Positions 25,717 to 36,413 of a DNA stretch of 64,000 nt are shown here, piece after piece. The notes under the pieces are model-generated. The model saw only the letters and a list, made by a program, of their open reading frames with translations. It did not search any database and was not told the DNA's origin. Every line of letters starts with the position of its first letter. Positions within the stretch are counted from its first letter, which is position 1. Location: positions 186,001 through 250,000 of the forward strand of contig NZ_SMNQ01000005.1 in assembly GCF_004353505.1 (NCBI RefSeq), given 5' to 3'. This stretch comes from Streptomyces sp. WAC05374. GTDB taxonomy: Bacteria > Actinomycetota > Actinomycetes > Streptomycetales > Streptomycetaceae. Position numbers and translations under genes: made by a program.

Positions 25717-26712
25717 CTACTTCCCGTTTTGGCTGTCGAACTTCTCGTACGCGTCGACGATACGGCCGACGAGCTTGTGCCGTACGACGTCGTTCGACGT
25801 GAGCATCGAGAAGTGGACGTCCTCGACGCCGTCCAGGATCTCCCGGACCTGGCGCAGGCCGCTCTTGGTGCCGCCCGGCAGGTCGATCTGGGTGATGTCA
25901 CCGGTGATGACGATCTTGGAGTCGAAGCCGAGCCGGGTGAGGAACATCTTCATCTGCTCGGGGTTCGTGTTCTGCGCCTCGTCGAGGATGATGAACGCGT
26001 CGTTCAGCGTCCGGCCGCGCATGTACGCCAGCGGCGCGACCTCGATCGTGCCCGCCGCCATCAGGCGCGGGATCGAGTCGGGGTCGAGCATGTCGTGCAG
26101 CGCGTCGTACAGCGGCCGCAGGTACGGGTCGATCTTCTCGTAGAGCGTGCCGGGCAGGAAGCCGAGCCGCTCGCCCGCCTCGACGGCCGGCCGGGTCAGG
26201 ATGATCCGGGTGACCTGCTTGGACTGGAGGGCCTGGACCGCCTTGGCCATGGCGAGGTACGTCTTGCCGGTACCGGCGGGGCCGATGCCGAACACGACCG
26301 TGTGCTTGTCGATCGCGTCGACGTACCGCTTCTGGTTGAGCGTCTTGGGGCGGATGGTCCGGCCGCGGCTGGACAGGATGTTCTGGGTGAGGACTTCGGA
26401 CGGGGTCTCCACGGCCCTGCCGCCCGTCTCTTCCTTGAGCATCGCGATGGACCGCTCCACTGCGTCCTCCGTCATCGGCTGTCCGGTGCGGAGCACCAGC
26501 ATCATCTCGTCGAACAGGCGCTGGATCAGGGCGACTTCCGTCGCGTCCCCGACCGCGCTGATCTCATTGCCGCGCACATGGATGTCCGCTGCCGGGAACG
26601 CCTCTTCGATCACGCGCAGCAGGGCGTCACCCGAGCCGAGCACGGTCACCATCGGGTGCTTCGCCGGGACCGTGAAATGGGCTCGTACCTGGTCTGTGGG
26701 TGTCTGCGTCAT
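25717..26712 (-). CDS. phoH: PhoH-like ATPase
   Basis: A 331-residue PhoH-family P-loop ATPase. Walker A is GPAGTGKT (near residue 131) and Walker B is FIILDEAQN, as in helicase-like proteins; the N-terminal region resembles a KH-type domain. PhoH proteins are thought to act with YbeY in RNA handling. The ATG at 26712 (MTQTPTDQ) is chosen with GAGAG upstream; an extension to 26736 is possible, but its GGAGG lies only 1 nt before that start. The gene heads the ybeY-corC-mmcQ unit. Confidence 0.93.
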   Translation of the reverse strand: MTQTPTDQVRAHFTVPAKHPMVTVLGSGDALLRVIEEAFPAADIHVRGNEISAVGDATEVALIQRLFDEMMLVLRTGQPMTEDAVERSIAMLKEETGGRAVETPSEVLTQNILSSRGRTIRPKTLNQKRYVDAIDKHTVVFGIGPAGTGKTYLAMAKAVQALQSKQVTRIILTRPAVEAGERLGFLPGTLYEKIDPYLRPLYDALHDMLDPDSIPRLMAAGTIEVAPLAYMRGRTLNDAFIILDEAQNTNPEQMKMFLTRLGFDSKIVITGDITQIDLPGGTKSGLRQVREILDGVEDVHFSMLTSNDVVRHKLVGRIVDAYEKFDSQNGK

Positions 26713-26832
26713 GGGCCGGCTCTCAGGCCTGCACATACCTCCGTTGCAGGGTTCTCGCTGCTCGACAACCTCTGGCCTTCCAGCCTACGTCGTGCCACGG
26801 ACAACCCCGAAGGCTTTTCTCCCCACCGGCCC

Positions 26833-27951
26833 TTACGCCGACCGGCCGAACCCGATCGTGGGAACGGCCCGCCGCAGCGGCCAGGGCCTGATGGGGGCGG
26901 GCAGCAGCGACTCCAGGAACGCGTACCGGCGCAGGCCCTCCGGGTCCTGGCCGGAGCACCCCTGGACGTGGTTCCACCAGGCGGCGACCTCCACCCACCC
27001 CGGCGCGGACAGCGAACCGCCGAACTCCTGCACCGACAGGGCGGCGGTCAGCCCGGCGAAGGCGAGCCGGTCGGCGAGCGGCCAGCCGGCGAGGGTGCCG
27101 GTGACGAACCCGGCGACGAAGACGTCCCCGGCGCCGGTCGGGTCGAGGGCGGCGACCTCGATGGCCGGGACCTCGGCGGTCTCGCCGGTCGCGCCGTCCA
27201 CCGCGTAGGCGCCGTCCGAGCCGAGCGTGACGACGGCGAGCGGCACCTTGTCGGCGAGCGCGCGGGCGGCGGCGCGGGGGCAGGAGGTGCGGGTGTAGCG
27301 CATCGCCTCCTCGGCGTTGGGCAGGAAGGCCTCGCAGTGGTCCAGGTCCGGCAGGGCGGCCAGCTCCCAGCGGCCGGTCTCGTCCCAGCCCACGTCGGCG
27401 AAGATGCGGGTGGACCGGCGGGCCGCGTCGCCGACCCACTCCTCGGGGCGGCCGGGCGCCAGGGAGGCGACGGCGGCACGCGCGCGTGGCGGGTGGGCGG
27501 GCAGGGAGCCGTCCGGGGGCGGGGCCTCGTGGCCGTGGGAGACCATGGTGCGCTCGCCCTCGTACGCCATCGAGACGGTCACCGGCGAGTGCCAGCCGGG
27601 CACGGTGCGCGACCGGGACAGGTCGATGCCCTCGCCCTGCTCCAGGGCGTCCCAGCAGTACTCGCCGTAGTGGTCGTCGCCGAAGGCCGCCGCCAGGGAG
27701 GTGCGCAGTCCGAGCCGGGCCAGGGCGGTGGCCATGTTGGCGACGCCGCCGGGGCTGGAGCCCATGCCGCGCGCCCACGTCTCGGTGCCGCGCACGGGGG
27801 CGCTGTCCAGGCCGGTGAAGATGATGTCGAGGAAGACCGTGCCGGTCAGGAACACGTCGTACTCGGGGTCGGCGGGTGTGCGCAGGGCGTCCAACGGGTC
27901 GATTCCGGCCGTGTGTTGCCGCTGCTGCTGGTCTCCTCGGGATGTGGTCAC
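26833..27951 (-). CDS. PfkB-family carbohydrate kinase
   Basis: A 372-residue ribokinase/PfkB-fold kinase. The N-terminal region has DVFLTGTVFLDIIFTGL and SSPGGVANMATALARLGLRT, a PfkB signature 1-like glycine motif. The C-terminal DPTGAGDVFVAGFVTGTLAG is signature 2 with the catalytic Asp. It should phosphorylate a sugar, nucleoside or related alcohol; the substrate cannot be read from sequence. The GTG at 27951 has GGGGAG 6 nt upstream; a longer frame to 28035 is less likely. It is divergent from an MFS gene, which could import its substrate, but nothing proves this. Confidence 0.88.
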   Translation of the reverse strand: MTTSRGDQQQRQHTAGIDPLDALRTPADPEYDVFLTGTVFLDIIFTGLDSAPVRGTETWARGMGSSPGGVANMATALARLGLRTSLAAAFGDDHYGEYCWDALEQGEGIDLSRSRTVPGWHSPVTVSMAYEGERTMVSHGHEAPPPDGSLPAHPPRARAAVASLAPGRPEEWVGDAARRSTRIFADVGWDETGRWELAALPDLDHCEAFLPNAEEAMRYTRTSCPRAAARALADKVPLAVVTLGSDGAYAVDGATGETAEVPAIEVAALDPTGAGDVFVAGFVTGTLAGWPLADRLAFAGLTAALSVQEFGGSLSAPGWVEVAAWWNHVQGCSGQDPEGLRRYAFLESLLPAPIRPWPLRRAVPTIGFGRSA

Positions 27952-28217
27952 GGCGGGCTCCCCGGTCGCGGTACGGATCAGGACAGTGTGCCCGATTCCC
28001 GCCCTCCGCGAAGGGCGTCGAGGCGACGGAAACACGTCCGCCTACCCTTGCTCACCGCCCGCAAACGCACTGTGACCCAGATAACAGGCCAGGAGGGGGT
28101 TCTCGCCTTCTCGGGCGACCGGCCCGCTTGATACAAATTGGCCCGCGTTCCCGTGCACGTTCCCGTACGACACCGGGCGCTCCACCCCTCCCCCCTTCTC
28201 CCCGCTCGGGAACGCCC

Positions 28218-29534
28218 ATGCCCTCGCGCCAGCGCGCCCTGTGGCCGCTCGTCGCCGTGTTCACGGCCGGTTACCTCGCCGCGTACCTCCTGCCGACCGT
28301 CGTCGGCCGCCTCTCCGCCGGTCTCGGACTGACCCCCTCGGGGGCCGGTCTGGTCGGCTCCGGCCTGCTGCTCGGCTCCGCCGCCGCGGGCTTCACGCTC
28401 GCCTCGCGCGTGGAGCGGTACGGGCCCCGCAGGCTGGCCCGGGCGGGCCTCCTGCTGGCCGTCTCGGGCTACGGCTGCGCGGCCCTGGCCACGGCCGTCC
28501 CGCTGGTCGTGGCGGGCGCGGTGACCGGCGGCATCGGCTCCGGGACGGCGACGGCCGTGGCGGCGGCGGGGATCGCCGGGCAGCGCGATCCGCACCGCGC
28601 CTCGACGATGGGCCTGCTGTCGGTGTCGGCCACGGCGGGCGCCCTGTATTTGACGCTGCCGCACCTGGGCGGCGGACACCTGCTGCCGTTCGCCTCGCTC
28701 GCGGTGGTCGCCGCGGCCGTGTGGCCGGCGACGGGCCGGCTGGAGACCGGCCACGACACCGGCGCGGCCCGGGAGGCGGGCGCGCCGCTGCCGCGGCTGC
28801 GCGCGGGCCTGGTGCTGGCGGGCGCGATGGTGTGCTGGTCCATGGCGCAGAACGCCCTGTGGGGCGTCAGCGGCCGGATCGGGCTCACGCAGGCGGGGCT
28901 GAGCGAGGTGGCCGTCGGCGCGGTGTTCGCGGCGGCTCTGGGCGCCGGGCTGCTGGGCGTCACGGCGGCCGGCGCGCTGGGCGCCCGGCTCGGGCGGGCG
29001 GTGCCCATCGGCCTCGGGACGGTGGTGATCGCAAGCTGCATCGTGCTGACCTCCGCCGCCGGGGGCCTGGCGTCCTTCGCGGCCGGCGAGATCCTGTGGA
29101 ACGCCTGCTACCCGGTGGTCCTGTCGTACCTGATCGGCCTGGCGGCCTCGCTGGACCCGCGCGGCCGCTGGGCGGTGCTGGCCGGCTCGGCGTCCTCGCT
29201 GGGCGTGGCGTGCGGCCCGGTCACCGGCAGCGTCCTGTCGGACCTGGCCGGCTACCCGGGCATGGGCCTGGTGCTGGGCGCCCTCCTGCTGCTGCTCGCC
29301 GTCCCGCTGACCGCCGTGGCCCTGCACACCTCGGGCCGCCCGCTCGTGCCGGGTGCCGTCCGGCGCCGCGGCGGCGCCCCGGCCGCCGTCGTCGCGGGCA
29401 CCACGGGCGCGGCGGCGGGCCTGGCCGCCCCGCAGATCGGCGCGCCGGAGCAGCCGGTCACCGAGTTCCCCGTCCGCTCCGTGGCCCCGCTGCTGGTCCG
29501 CCGCCGCGCCTACCGCCCGGCCGGCCCCCGCTGA
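28218..29534 (+). CDS. MFS transporter
   Basis: A 438-residue major-facilitator protein with about 12 membrane helices, starting MPSRQRALWPLVAVFTAGYL. A weak motif-A-like loop is SRVERYGPRRLARAG. The final 60 residues (RRRGGAPAAVVAGTTGAAAG onward) are Ala/Gly/Pro-rich and cytoplasmic. I cannot assign a substrate. There is no clear ribosome-binding site (only GGGAA), and the upstream frame is open, so the start is moderately certain. It is divergent from a PfkB kinase and convergent with the deaminase gene. Confidence 0.8.
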   Translation: MPSRQRALWPLVAVFTAGYLAAYLLPTVVGRLSAGLGLTPSGAGLVGSGLLLGSAAAGFTLASRVERYGPRRLARAGLLLAVSGYGCAALATAVPLVVAGAVTGGIGSGTATAVAAAGIAGQRDPHRASTMGLLSVSATAGALYLTLPHLGGGHLLPFASLAVVAAAVWPATGRLETGHDTGAAREAGAPLPRLRAGLVLAGAMVCWSMAQNALWGVSGRIGLTQAGLSEVAVGAVFAAALGAGLLGVTAAGALGARLGRAVPIGLGTVVIASCIVLTSAAGGLASFAAGEILWNACYPVVLSYLIGLAASLDPRGRWAVLAGSASSLGVACGPVTGSVLSDLAGYPGMGLVLGALLLLLAVPLTAVALHTSGRPLVPGAVRRRGGAPAAVVAGTTGAAAGLAAPQIGAPEQPVTEFPVRSVAPLLVRRRAYRPAGPR

Positions 29535-29544
29535 CCGGGGCCGG

Positions 29545-30549
29545 TCAGTCGAACGCGTACGCCTCGACCTCGGCGAGGCAGCGGGAGCGCCGCTCCTCGT
29601 CGTCGTCCAGGAAGGACGCCAGGAACGAGTTGCGGGCCAGCTCGCGCAGCCGCTCCTCGCCGAGGCCCAGTGCCTCGTGGACCGCGTGGAAGGTGTCGCC
29701 GACGTACCCGCCGAAGTAGGCCGGGTCGTCGGAGTTCACCGTCACCAGCAGGCCCGCCGCCATCATCGCGGGCAGCGGGTGGTCCTCCAGGACGTCGATG
29801 GCGCGCAGGCGGACGTTCGACAGCGGGCACAGCGTCAGCGGCACCCGCTCCCGCGCCAGCCGCTCCATCAGCTCCGCGTCCTCCACCGCCCGCAGCCCGT
29901 GGTCGATCCGCTCGACGCCCAGGACGTCCAGGGCCTCGCGGATGTACGCGGGCGGGCCCTCCTCACCGGCGTGGGCGACCTTCCGCAGGCCGAGCGCCCC
30001 GGCCGCCTCGTACACCTCGGCGAACTTCGACGGCGGGTGGCCCACCTCCGCCGAGTCCAGGCCGACGCCCGTGATGTGCCGCAGGTACGGTTCCGCGGCC
30101 CGCAGCGTCTCCATCGCCGACTCGGCCGACCGGTCGCGCAGGAAGCACATGATGAGCCGGGTGGAGATGCCGTGCCGTTCCTCGGCGCGGTCCAGCGCCC
30201 GGGCCAGCCCCTCGACGACCGTGCCGAACGGGACACCGCGCTCGGTGTGCGCCTGCGGGTCGAAGAAGATCTCGGCGTGCCGCACGCCCTGTCGCGCGGC
30301 CCGCTCCAGGTACGCGTCGGCGAGGTCCGTGAAGTCGTCGGCCGTGTGCAGCACGGCCATCAGCCCGTAGTACAGGTCCAGGAACGACTGGAGGTCGCTG
30401 AAGAGGTACGCCTTGCGCAGCTCCTCCGTGTCGGCGTACGGCAGCTCGACCCCGTTGCGCGCGGCGAGCGCGAAGGCGAGCTCGGGTTCGAGGGTGCCCT
30501 CGATGTGGAGGTGCAGTTCCGCCTTGGGGAGCGCTTCGGGGAGGTGCAT
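29545..30549 (-). CDS. add: Adenosine/adenine deaminase family enzyme
   Basis: A 334-residue TIM-barrel zinc deaminase. ELHLHIEGTL (residues 11-20) gives the first two zinc-binding histidines, KVAHAGEEGP the third plus the catalytic Glu, and TVNSDDPAYFGGYV the aspartates near the active site. The pairing PLSN with NSDDPAYFGGY resembles adenine deaminase type 2 more than classical adenosine deaminase, so adenine may be the substrate; the gene symbol is the family's usual one. It would act in purine salvage. It ends near an MFS gene on the other strand and follows rnz by about 27 nt. Confidence 0.85.
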   Translation of the reverse strand: MHLPEALPKAELHLHIEGTLEPELAFALAARNGVELPYADTEELRKAYLFSDLQSFLDLYYGLMAVLHTADDFTDLADAYLERAARQGVRHAEIFFDPQAHTERGVPFGTVVEGLARALDRAEERHGISTRLIMCFLRDRSAESAMETLRAAEPYLRHITGVGLDSAEVGHPPSKFAEVYEAAGALGLRKVAHAGEEGPPAYIREALDVLGVERIDHGLRAVEDAELMERLARERVPLTLCPLSNVRLRAIDVLEDHPLPAMMAAGLLVTVNSDDPAYFGGYVGDTFHAVHEALGLGEERLRELARNSFLASFLDDDEERRSRCLAEVEAYAFD

Positions 30550-30576
30550 GGGAGGGGCCTTACTGACGTGGTGGCC

Positions 30577-31485
30577 TTATGGGTGGCGTTTGGGGAGCGG
30601 GACGCGGATCAGGTCCTGGGCGACGGTCAGCTCACCGTCGAAACCGGCCGCCCGCGCCTGCTGTTCGAACAGGTCGGGGTCGCCGTAGCGCTGCGAGAAG
30701 TGGGTGAGGACGAGGTGGCGCACGCCCGCCTCGCGGGCCACCAGGGCCGCCTGTCCGGCCGTCAGGTGGCCGTGGTCCTCGGCGAGCGTGACGTCCTCGT
30801 CGAGGAACGTCGACTCGATGACCAGCATGTCGCAGCCCTCGGCGAGCGCGTGGACACCGTCGCACAGGCGGGTGTCCATGACGAACGCGAACCGCTGTCC
30901 GCGCCGGACCTCGCTGACGTCCTCCAGGCGGACCCCGCCCAGCACGCCCTCGCGCTGGATGCGGCCGACGTCGGGGCCCTTGATGCCGTGCGCGGCGAGC
31001 CGCTCCGGAAGCATGCGGCGCCCGTCGGGCTCGGTCAGCCGGTAGCCGAACGACTCGACCGGGTGCGACAGCCTGATGGCGTCGAGCGTGTAGGCGCGGG
31101 TCCGGGCGATCACCCCGTCGTCGGCGACCGGGGCCTGCTCCAGCTCCACCGTCTCGCGGTAGGCCGTCGCGTACCGCAGCCGGTCGAAGAAGCGCTGCCC
31201 GCTCGCCGGGTAGTGCGCGGTGACCGGGTGCGGCACCTGGTCCAGGTTGATGCGCTGGATCACCCCGGCGAGGCCGAGCGAGTGGTCGCCGTGGAAGTGG
31301 GTGACGCAGATGCGGTCGATGTCGTGCGCGGCGACCCCGGCGCGCAGCATCTGGCGCTGGGTTCCCTCGCCCGGGTCGAAGAGGATGCCCTCGCCGTCCC
31401 AGCGCAGCAGGTAGCCGTTGTGGTTGCGGTGTCGGGTGGGCACCTGGCTGGCGGTGCCCAGCACGACGAGTTCACGTACGGACAT
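30577..31485 (-). CDS. rnz: Ribonuclease Z
   Basis: A 302-residue metallo-beta-lactamase-fold endonuclease that trims tRNA 3' ends. The zinc motif [10 protein letters not shown] (near residue 63) matches RNase Z rather than a plain hydrolase, and the C-terminal [13 protein letters not shown] with histidine and the Asp-rich [11 protein letters not shown] are family features. The N-terminal [20 protein letters not shown] is typical of the bacterial enzyme. It lies 10 nt after the HIT gene and before the deaminase gene, likely one unit. Confidence 0.93.
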   Translation of the reverse strand: MSVRELVVLGTASQVPTRHRNHNGYLLRWDGEGILFDPGEGTQRQMLRAGVAAHDIDRICVTHFHGDHSLGLAGVIQRINLDQVPHPVTAHYPASGQRFFDRLRYATAYRETVELEQAPVADDGVIARTRAYTLDAIRLSHPVESFGYRLTEPDGRRMLPERLAAHGIKGPDVGRIQREGVLGGVRLEDVSEVRRGQRFAFVMDTRLCDGVHALAEGCDMLVIESTFLDEDVTLAEDHGHLTAGQAALVAREAGVRHLVLTHFSQRYGDPDLFEQQARAAGFDGELTVAQDLIRVPLPKRHP

Positions 31486-31495
31486 GGGGCGCTGA

Positions 31496-31852
31496 CTACC
31501 CGGGGGGCCAGTTCAGGCCACGGCCGGCGAGCACGTGGGCGTGCGCGTGCCACACGGTCTGCCCGGCCCCGGTGCCGGTGTTGAAGACGATGCGGTACCC
31601 CTTGTCCCCGCCCTCCTGGAGCGCGACCTCTCCGGCCTCGCGCAGGACGTCCGCGGCCAGCTCGGGTGCCGCGGCGGCCAGCGACGCGGCGTCCGGGTGG
31701 TGCGCCTTGGGGATGACCAGGACGTGCGTGGGCGCCTGCGGGTTGATGTCGCGGAAGGCGACGGTCGTCTCCGTCTCACGGACGATCGTGGCCGGGACCT
31801 CCCCCGCCACGATCTTGCAGAACAGACAGTCGCTCTGCGGCTCTCCGGCCAT
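31496..31852 (-). CDS. HIT-family hydrolase (HinT type)
   Basis: A 118-residue histidine-triad protein. The catalytic motif [10 protein letters not shown] near the C-terminus (His-x-His-x-His) and the N-terminal [16 protein letters not shown] define the HinT group, which hydrolyses nucleoside phosphoramidates. The pair CLFC may bind zinc. The ATG at 31852 has AAGGA 7 nt upstream; an upstream extension to 31891 looks spurious. It is tightly packed between the TPR gene and rnz. Confidence 0.92.
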   Translation of the reverse strand: MAGEPQSDCLFCKIVAGEVPATIVRETETTVAFRDINPQAPTHVLVIPKAHHPDAASLAAAAPELAADVLREAGEVALQEGGDKGYRIVFNTGTGAGQTVWHAHAHVLAGRGLNWPPG

Positions 31853-31892
31853 GTCCTGGTCCTTTCTGTCTCCGTCGTCGTACGAGGGCACT

Positions 31893-33014
31893 CTATCGGC
31901 GGCCGGGCGCGCGCCTCTTGAGCGCGGACCTGCTGACCCAGTACGTGATGACCACGGCCCAGAACAGCGGCCCGCCGAACCCGGCGACGACGCCCCCGTC
32001 CAGTGTGGGCAGCGCGAGCGTGGCCAGCGAGTGCAGGCCGAGCAGCCCGACCGCGCCCGCCATCCACAGCACGGGCGGGCACGTGCGGGAGATCAGCAGC
32101 ATGGGGCGCCGCAGCCGAGGGGGCACGCGCCGCCCCATCCACAGCACCCAGCCGCCCCACAGCGCCAGGAACGCGGCGACGCCGACGACCTCGGCGACCA
32201 CCGGGCCCGTCCCGGTGCCTCCGCCGCGCAACTGCGCCGAGCCGATGCCGGCGGCCATGAACCCGCCCAGGGCCACCCAGCGGGCGCCCGCCGCCGTCCC
32301 CCAGGCCATCGTCTCCAGGTTGAAGCGGGCCTCGCGGTCGTCCAGGTCCAGCGCGGCGGAGTCGACGAACCCCTCGGCGGCCCGGGTCCACGCCCCGCGC
32401 GTGAACCAGCGGCGGCGCAGGTGCAGCAGGGAGAGGTTGTTGTGCGCCTCGCTGCTCTGCGGGTTGAGGCGGAGCGCGTTCTCATAGGCCCTCTCGGCCG
32501 TGCGGTAGTCCTTGAGCCGGTACGCCGTCAGGCCGAGCAGGAAGTGGGTGGCGTCCTCCTCGGGGCCCAGCTCGACCGAGCGCAGGGCGAGCGCGTACGC
32601 CTCACCGCGCCGTGCCGGGGCGTCGGAGCGGGCGAGGATCGTGCCGAGCACGTGGTAGCCGCTCCAGTGGTGCGGTACGAGGGCGAGGCCGCGGCGGGCG
32701 GCGTCCTCGGCGGCGGCCCACTGGGGCCCGCCCGCCGGCCCGTGGGCCAGCAGGTCGGCGCGGAGGAACCACGCCGACGGCAGCCCCGGGTCGGCGCGCA
32801 GCGCCTCGTCGGCCAGGCGCAGCGCCTCCGCGCGGTCGCCGAGGTGCCTGCGGCAGCGGGCCAGCAGGGCGAGCGCCGGGGCGTCGTCCGGGTGCTGGGC
32901 GAGGTGGCGCGCGGTGAGGGCGGCGGCCTGCTCGTAGCGCTCCAGGTCGTACAGCGCCTCGGCCCGTCGCAGCGTCGCCGGCTCCGACGCGGGCGGGGTG
33001 GACGGGGTGGTCAC
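31893..33014 (-). CDS. TPR protein with C-terminal membrane helices
   Basis: A 373-residue protein. Residues 10-215 hold about five tetratricopeptide repeats (ALYDLERYEQAAALTARHLA, then AYENALRLNPQSSEAHNNLS). From about 245 to 360 are three or four hydrophobic segments, with a basic tail (SALKRRAPGRR). It is probably a membrane-tethered scaffold. Its start overlaps the stop of the upstream TPR-AAA ATPase by 4 nt, so the two are co-translated and likely partners. The function is unknown. Confidence 0.8.
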   Translation of the reverse strand: MTTPSTPPASEPATLRRAEALYDLERYEQAAALTARHLAQHPDDAPALALLARCRRHLGDRAEALRLADEALRADPGLPSAWFLRADLLAHGPAGGPQWAAAEDAARRGLALVPHHWSGYHVLGTILARSDAPARRGEAYALALRSVELGPEEDATHFLLGLTAYRLKDYRTAERAYENALRLNPQSSEAHNNLSLLHLRRRWFTRGAWTRAAEGFVDSAALDLDDREARFNLETMAWGTAAGARWVALGGFMAAGIGSAQLRGGGTGTGPVVAEVVGVAAFLALWGGWVLWMGRRVPPRLRRPMLLISRTCPPVLWMAGAVGLLGLHSLATLALPTLDGGVVAGFGGPLFWAVVITYWVSRSALKRRAPGRR

Positions 33015-34363
33015 AGTTTGCGCTTCCTCTTCAGGTACGCGAGGAGGTCGTCGTACATGCCGCCGTCGTTGGCGAACGTCGCCACGTTGCGGGCGGCGGA
33101 GAACCAGGGCTCGGTGGACGGCCGGATCTGCTTGGCCGCGCCCATCAGGTCCTTCATCGTGATCATCCGTACGGTGCCGGTGCGGGCCGAGTCCAGCAGG
33201 GCCGCCTCGGCCGCGCTCTCGCAGACGTGGGCGAGGTCGGCGCCGGAGAAGTCCTCGGTGGCCCTGACCAGTTTGCCGAGGTCCACCGCTTCGATGGGGC
33301 GGTCGCGCAGGTGGTAGCGGAGGATCGCGTCCCGCGCGGCGGCGTCCGGCGGCAGCACCAGGAGGGTGCGGTCGAGGCGGCCGGGGCGGCGCAGCGCGAT
33401 GTCGACGTCCCAGGGGACGTTGGTGGCGGCGAGGACGAACACGCCCTCGTTGCTGTCGGCGGCGATGCCGTCCAGCTCGGTCAGAAGCTGGTTGACGACG
33501 TTGCGCAGCCCGCTGTGGTGGCTGCGGCTGCGCTTGGCGCCCAGCGCGTCCAGCTCGTCGAGGAAGACCACGCAGGGGGCCTGGGCGCGGGCCGTCTCGA
33601 AGATGTCGTGGACGTTCTTCTCGGAGGCGCCGATGTACATGTCGAGGATGTCGCTGAGCGAGACCGACAGGAAGCTCGCGCCCAGCTCACCGGCGACCGC
33701 GCGGGCGATGAACGTCTTGCCGCAGCCGGGCGGCCCGTACAGCAGGAGGCCGCCGCGCAGGCTCTTGCCGTACAGCCTGCGCAGCTCGGGGTTGCGCATC
33801 GGGGCCAGGAACGCGGCCTCCAGCCGGTCCTTGACCTCCTGCATGCCACCGACGTCCGCGAGCCGTACGGCGCCGGGCACGTCGACGTCCCAGGCGTCGG
33901 CACCGCCCGGGTCGTCGCCGTGGCCGTCGACGGTGAGCGGCGCCTCGGTGCCGTCGACGAAGCGGGGCGGCACGATGTCGCCCACTTCCTGCTCGGCGGC
34001 GGCCCAGTCGAAGTCCGCCGGGGACGGCGGGGTGTGCGGGGGTTGCGCGGCTTGGGGGGTGTGCGGTGGCTGCGGGGGCTGTGGGGTGTGCGGGGCCTGT
34101 GGCGGCTGCGGGGGCTGTGGTGCTTGCGGTGCCGGGGGCGTGGGGCGGGGTGCTTCGGGGAGCCCCATGGCGCGCGTCATCAGCGCGCGGGCGTCCGCGT
34201 CGCCGGGGGCGTGCTGGAGCGCGACGGCCGCCTCGGTCACGGCGTCGTCGTCGCGCCCCGCCTGGAGCAGGAGTTCGGCGAGGTGCAGCCGGAGGGGGAC
34301 GTCGTCGGGCGCGGCGGCGACGGCGGCGCGCAGGCTGCGCAGGAGAGGAGACTCGTCGGACAT
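33011..34363 (-). CDS. TPR-AAA+ ATPase with a proline-rich linker
   Basis: A 450-residue AAA+ ATPase. Residues 1-68 form a short TPR-like helical domain. Residues 71-115 are a Pro/Gln/His/Thr linker (PQPPQPPQAPHTPQPPQPPH). The AAA module follows with Walker A GPPGCGKT (210-217), Walker B CVVFLDELDA and arginine fingers near 325-331 (ALRRPGRLDR), plus a C-terminal helical lid. It is close to FtsH/CDC48-type modules but has no protease or N-terminal substrate domain of those. It overlaps the membrane TPR gene, a likely partner. The function is unknown. Confidence 0.85.
   Translation of the reverse strand: MSDESPLLRSLRAAVAAAPDDVPLRLHLAELLLQAGRDDDAVTEAAVALQHAPGDADARALMTRAMGLPEAPRPTPPAPQAPQPPQPPQAPHTPQPPQPPHTPQAAQPPHTPPSPADFDWAAAEQEVGDIVPPRFVDGTEAPLTVDGHGDDPGGADAWDVDVPGAVRLADVGGMQEVKDRLEAAFLAPMRNPELRRLYGKSLRGGLLLYGPPGCGKTFIARAVAGELGASFLSVSLSDILDMYIGASEKNVHDIFETARAQAPCVVFLDELDALGAKRSRSHHSGLRNVVNQLLTELDGIAADSNEGVFVLAATNVPWDVDIALRRPGRLDRTLLVLPPDAAARDAILRYHLRDRPIEAVDLGKLVRATEDFSGADLAHVCESAAEAALLDSARTGTVRMITMKDLMGAAKQIRPSTEPWFSAARNVATFANDGGMYDDLLAYLKRKRKL
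34026..34142 (-). repeat. Proline-rich low-complexity coding repeat
   Basis: Short imperfect repeats of CCGCAGCCCCCGCAGCC-type units on the minus strand encode the Pro/Gln/His/Thr linker of the AAA ATPase. The tract is unlike the rest of the gene and could change length by slippage. Confidence 0.7.
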
Positions 34364-34457
34364 GCCGCCACCCTACGAATCGGGTACGACAATCGGCCAA
34401 GTGGCCCCCCGCCGCGGGGGTGATGACCCGCCCGGCCGCCCCGGCGCGCCCGGTCCG

Positions 34458-35191
34458 TCAGGACCAGCGTCCGGTGCGCCCCAGCAGCAGGGCGGTGGCG
34501 GCCGTTCCGGCGGTCGAGGTGCGCAGCACGCTGCGACCGAGCCGGTACGGCTTCGCGCCCGCCTCCGCGAACGCCGCCAACTCCTCGGGCGACACGCCCC
34601 CTTCGGGGCCCACGACGAGCACGATGTCACCCGTGGCGGGCAGTTCGGCGGCCGCGAGCGGCTCGGCGCCCTCCTCGTGGAGCACGGCCGCGAAGTCGGC
34701 GGCGGCGAGCAACTGGGCGACCCGCTTGGTCGACGCGGCGTCCGCGACGTCGGGGAAGCGCAGCCGGCGCGACTGCTTGCCCGCCTCGCGGGCGGTGGCC
34801 CGCCACTTGCCGAGCGCCTTCAGGCCCCGGTCGCCCTTCCACTGCGTGATGCACCGGGACGCCGCCCACGGCACGATCGCGTCGACGCCCGTCTCGGTCA
34901 TCGTCTCCACGGCCAGCTCGCCCCGGTCGCCCTTGGGCAGGGCCTGGACGACGGTGATGCGCGGCGCGGGCACGGGCTCCGTGCGTACCTCGGTCACCGC
35001 CACGTCGAGGCGGTCCTTGCCCTCGACGGCCGCGACCGTGCCGTACGCGCCCGTGCCGGCGCCGTCCGTGAGGACGATCTCCTCGCCGACGCGCAGCCGC
35101 CGCACCGACACGGCGTGCCGCCCCTCGGGCCCGTCGAGCGTGACGGTCCCGGGCGCACCCGGCACCCGGTCCACCAGGAAGACGGGGGCGG

Positions 35192-35195
<4 letters not shown>
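34458..35195 (-). CDS. rsmE: 16S rRNA (uracil(1498)-N3)-methyltransferase
   Basis: A 245-residue SPOUT methyltransferase that methylates U1498 of 16S rRNA with SAM. The family knot region is IVLVVGPEGGVSPEELAAF and ends YRLGRSVLRTSTAGTAATAL, both characteristic of RsmE. The N-terminal PUA-like domain opens MTAPVFLVDRVPGAPGTVTL. The ATG overlaps the stop of the upstream nitronate monooxygenase by 4 nt. The long open frame upstream is antisense noise. The hrcA-dnaJ-rsmE neighbourhood is conserved in many bacteria. Confidence 0.94.
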
Positions 35196-36268
<1,073 letters not shown>

Positions 36269-36342
36269 GCAGGCATGGTGTCACGCCAGCGGCCCGCCGC
36301 CGAACCGGGGCGGACCCGGGCGACGCCCTGCGCACAGGCCGT

Positions 36343-36367
36343 CCCGCCCCGTACGGCACGGGGCGGG
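36343..36367 (-). terminator. Hairpin between dnaJ and the nitronate monooxygenase gene
   Basis: Perfect 10-bp arms (36343-36352 and 36358-36367) with loop ACGGC, downstream of the dnaJ stop. There is no T-run. It could be an operon terminator or an attenuating hairpin. Confidence 0.5.
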
Positions 36368-36413
36368 CACCGGGGTTCACCGCCCCGGCGCCCGCCCCGT
36401 GCCCGGGCGGTGA

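Noticed and set aside
30577-31485. rnz as a beta-lactamase or generic MBL hydrolase
   Set aside because: [10 protein letters not shown] and the N-terminal signature fit RNase Z specifically.
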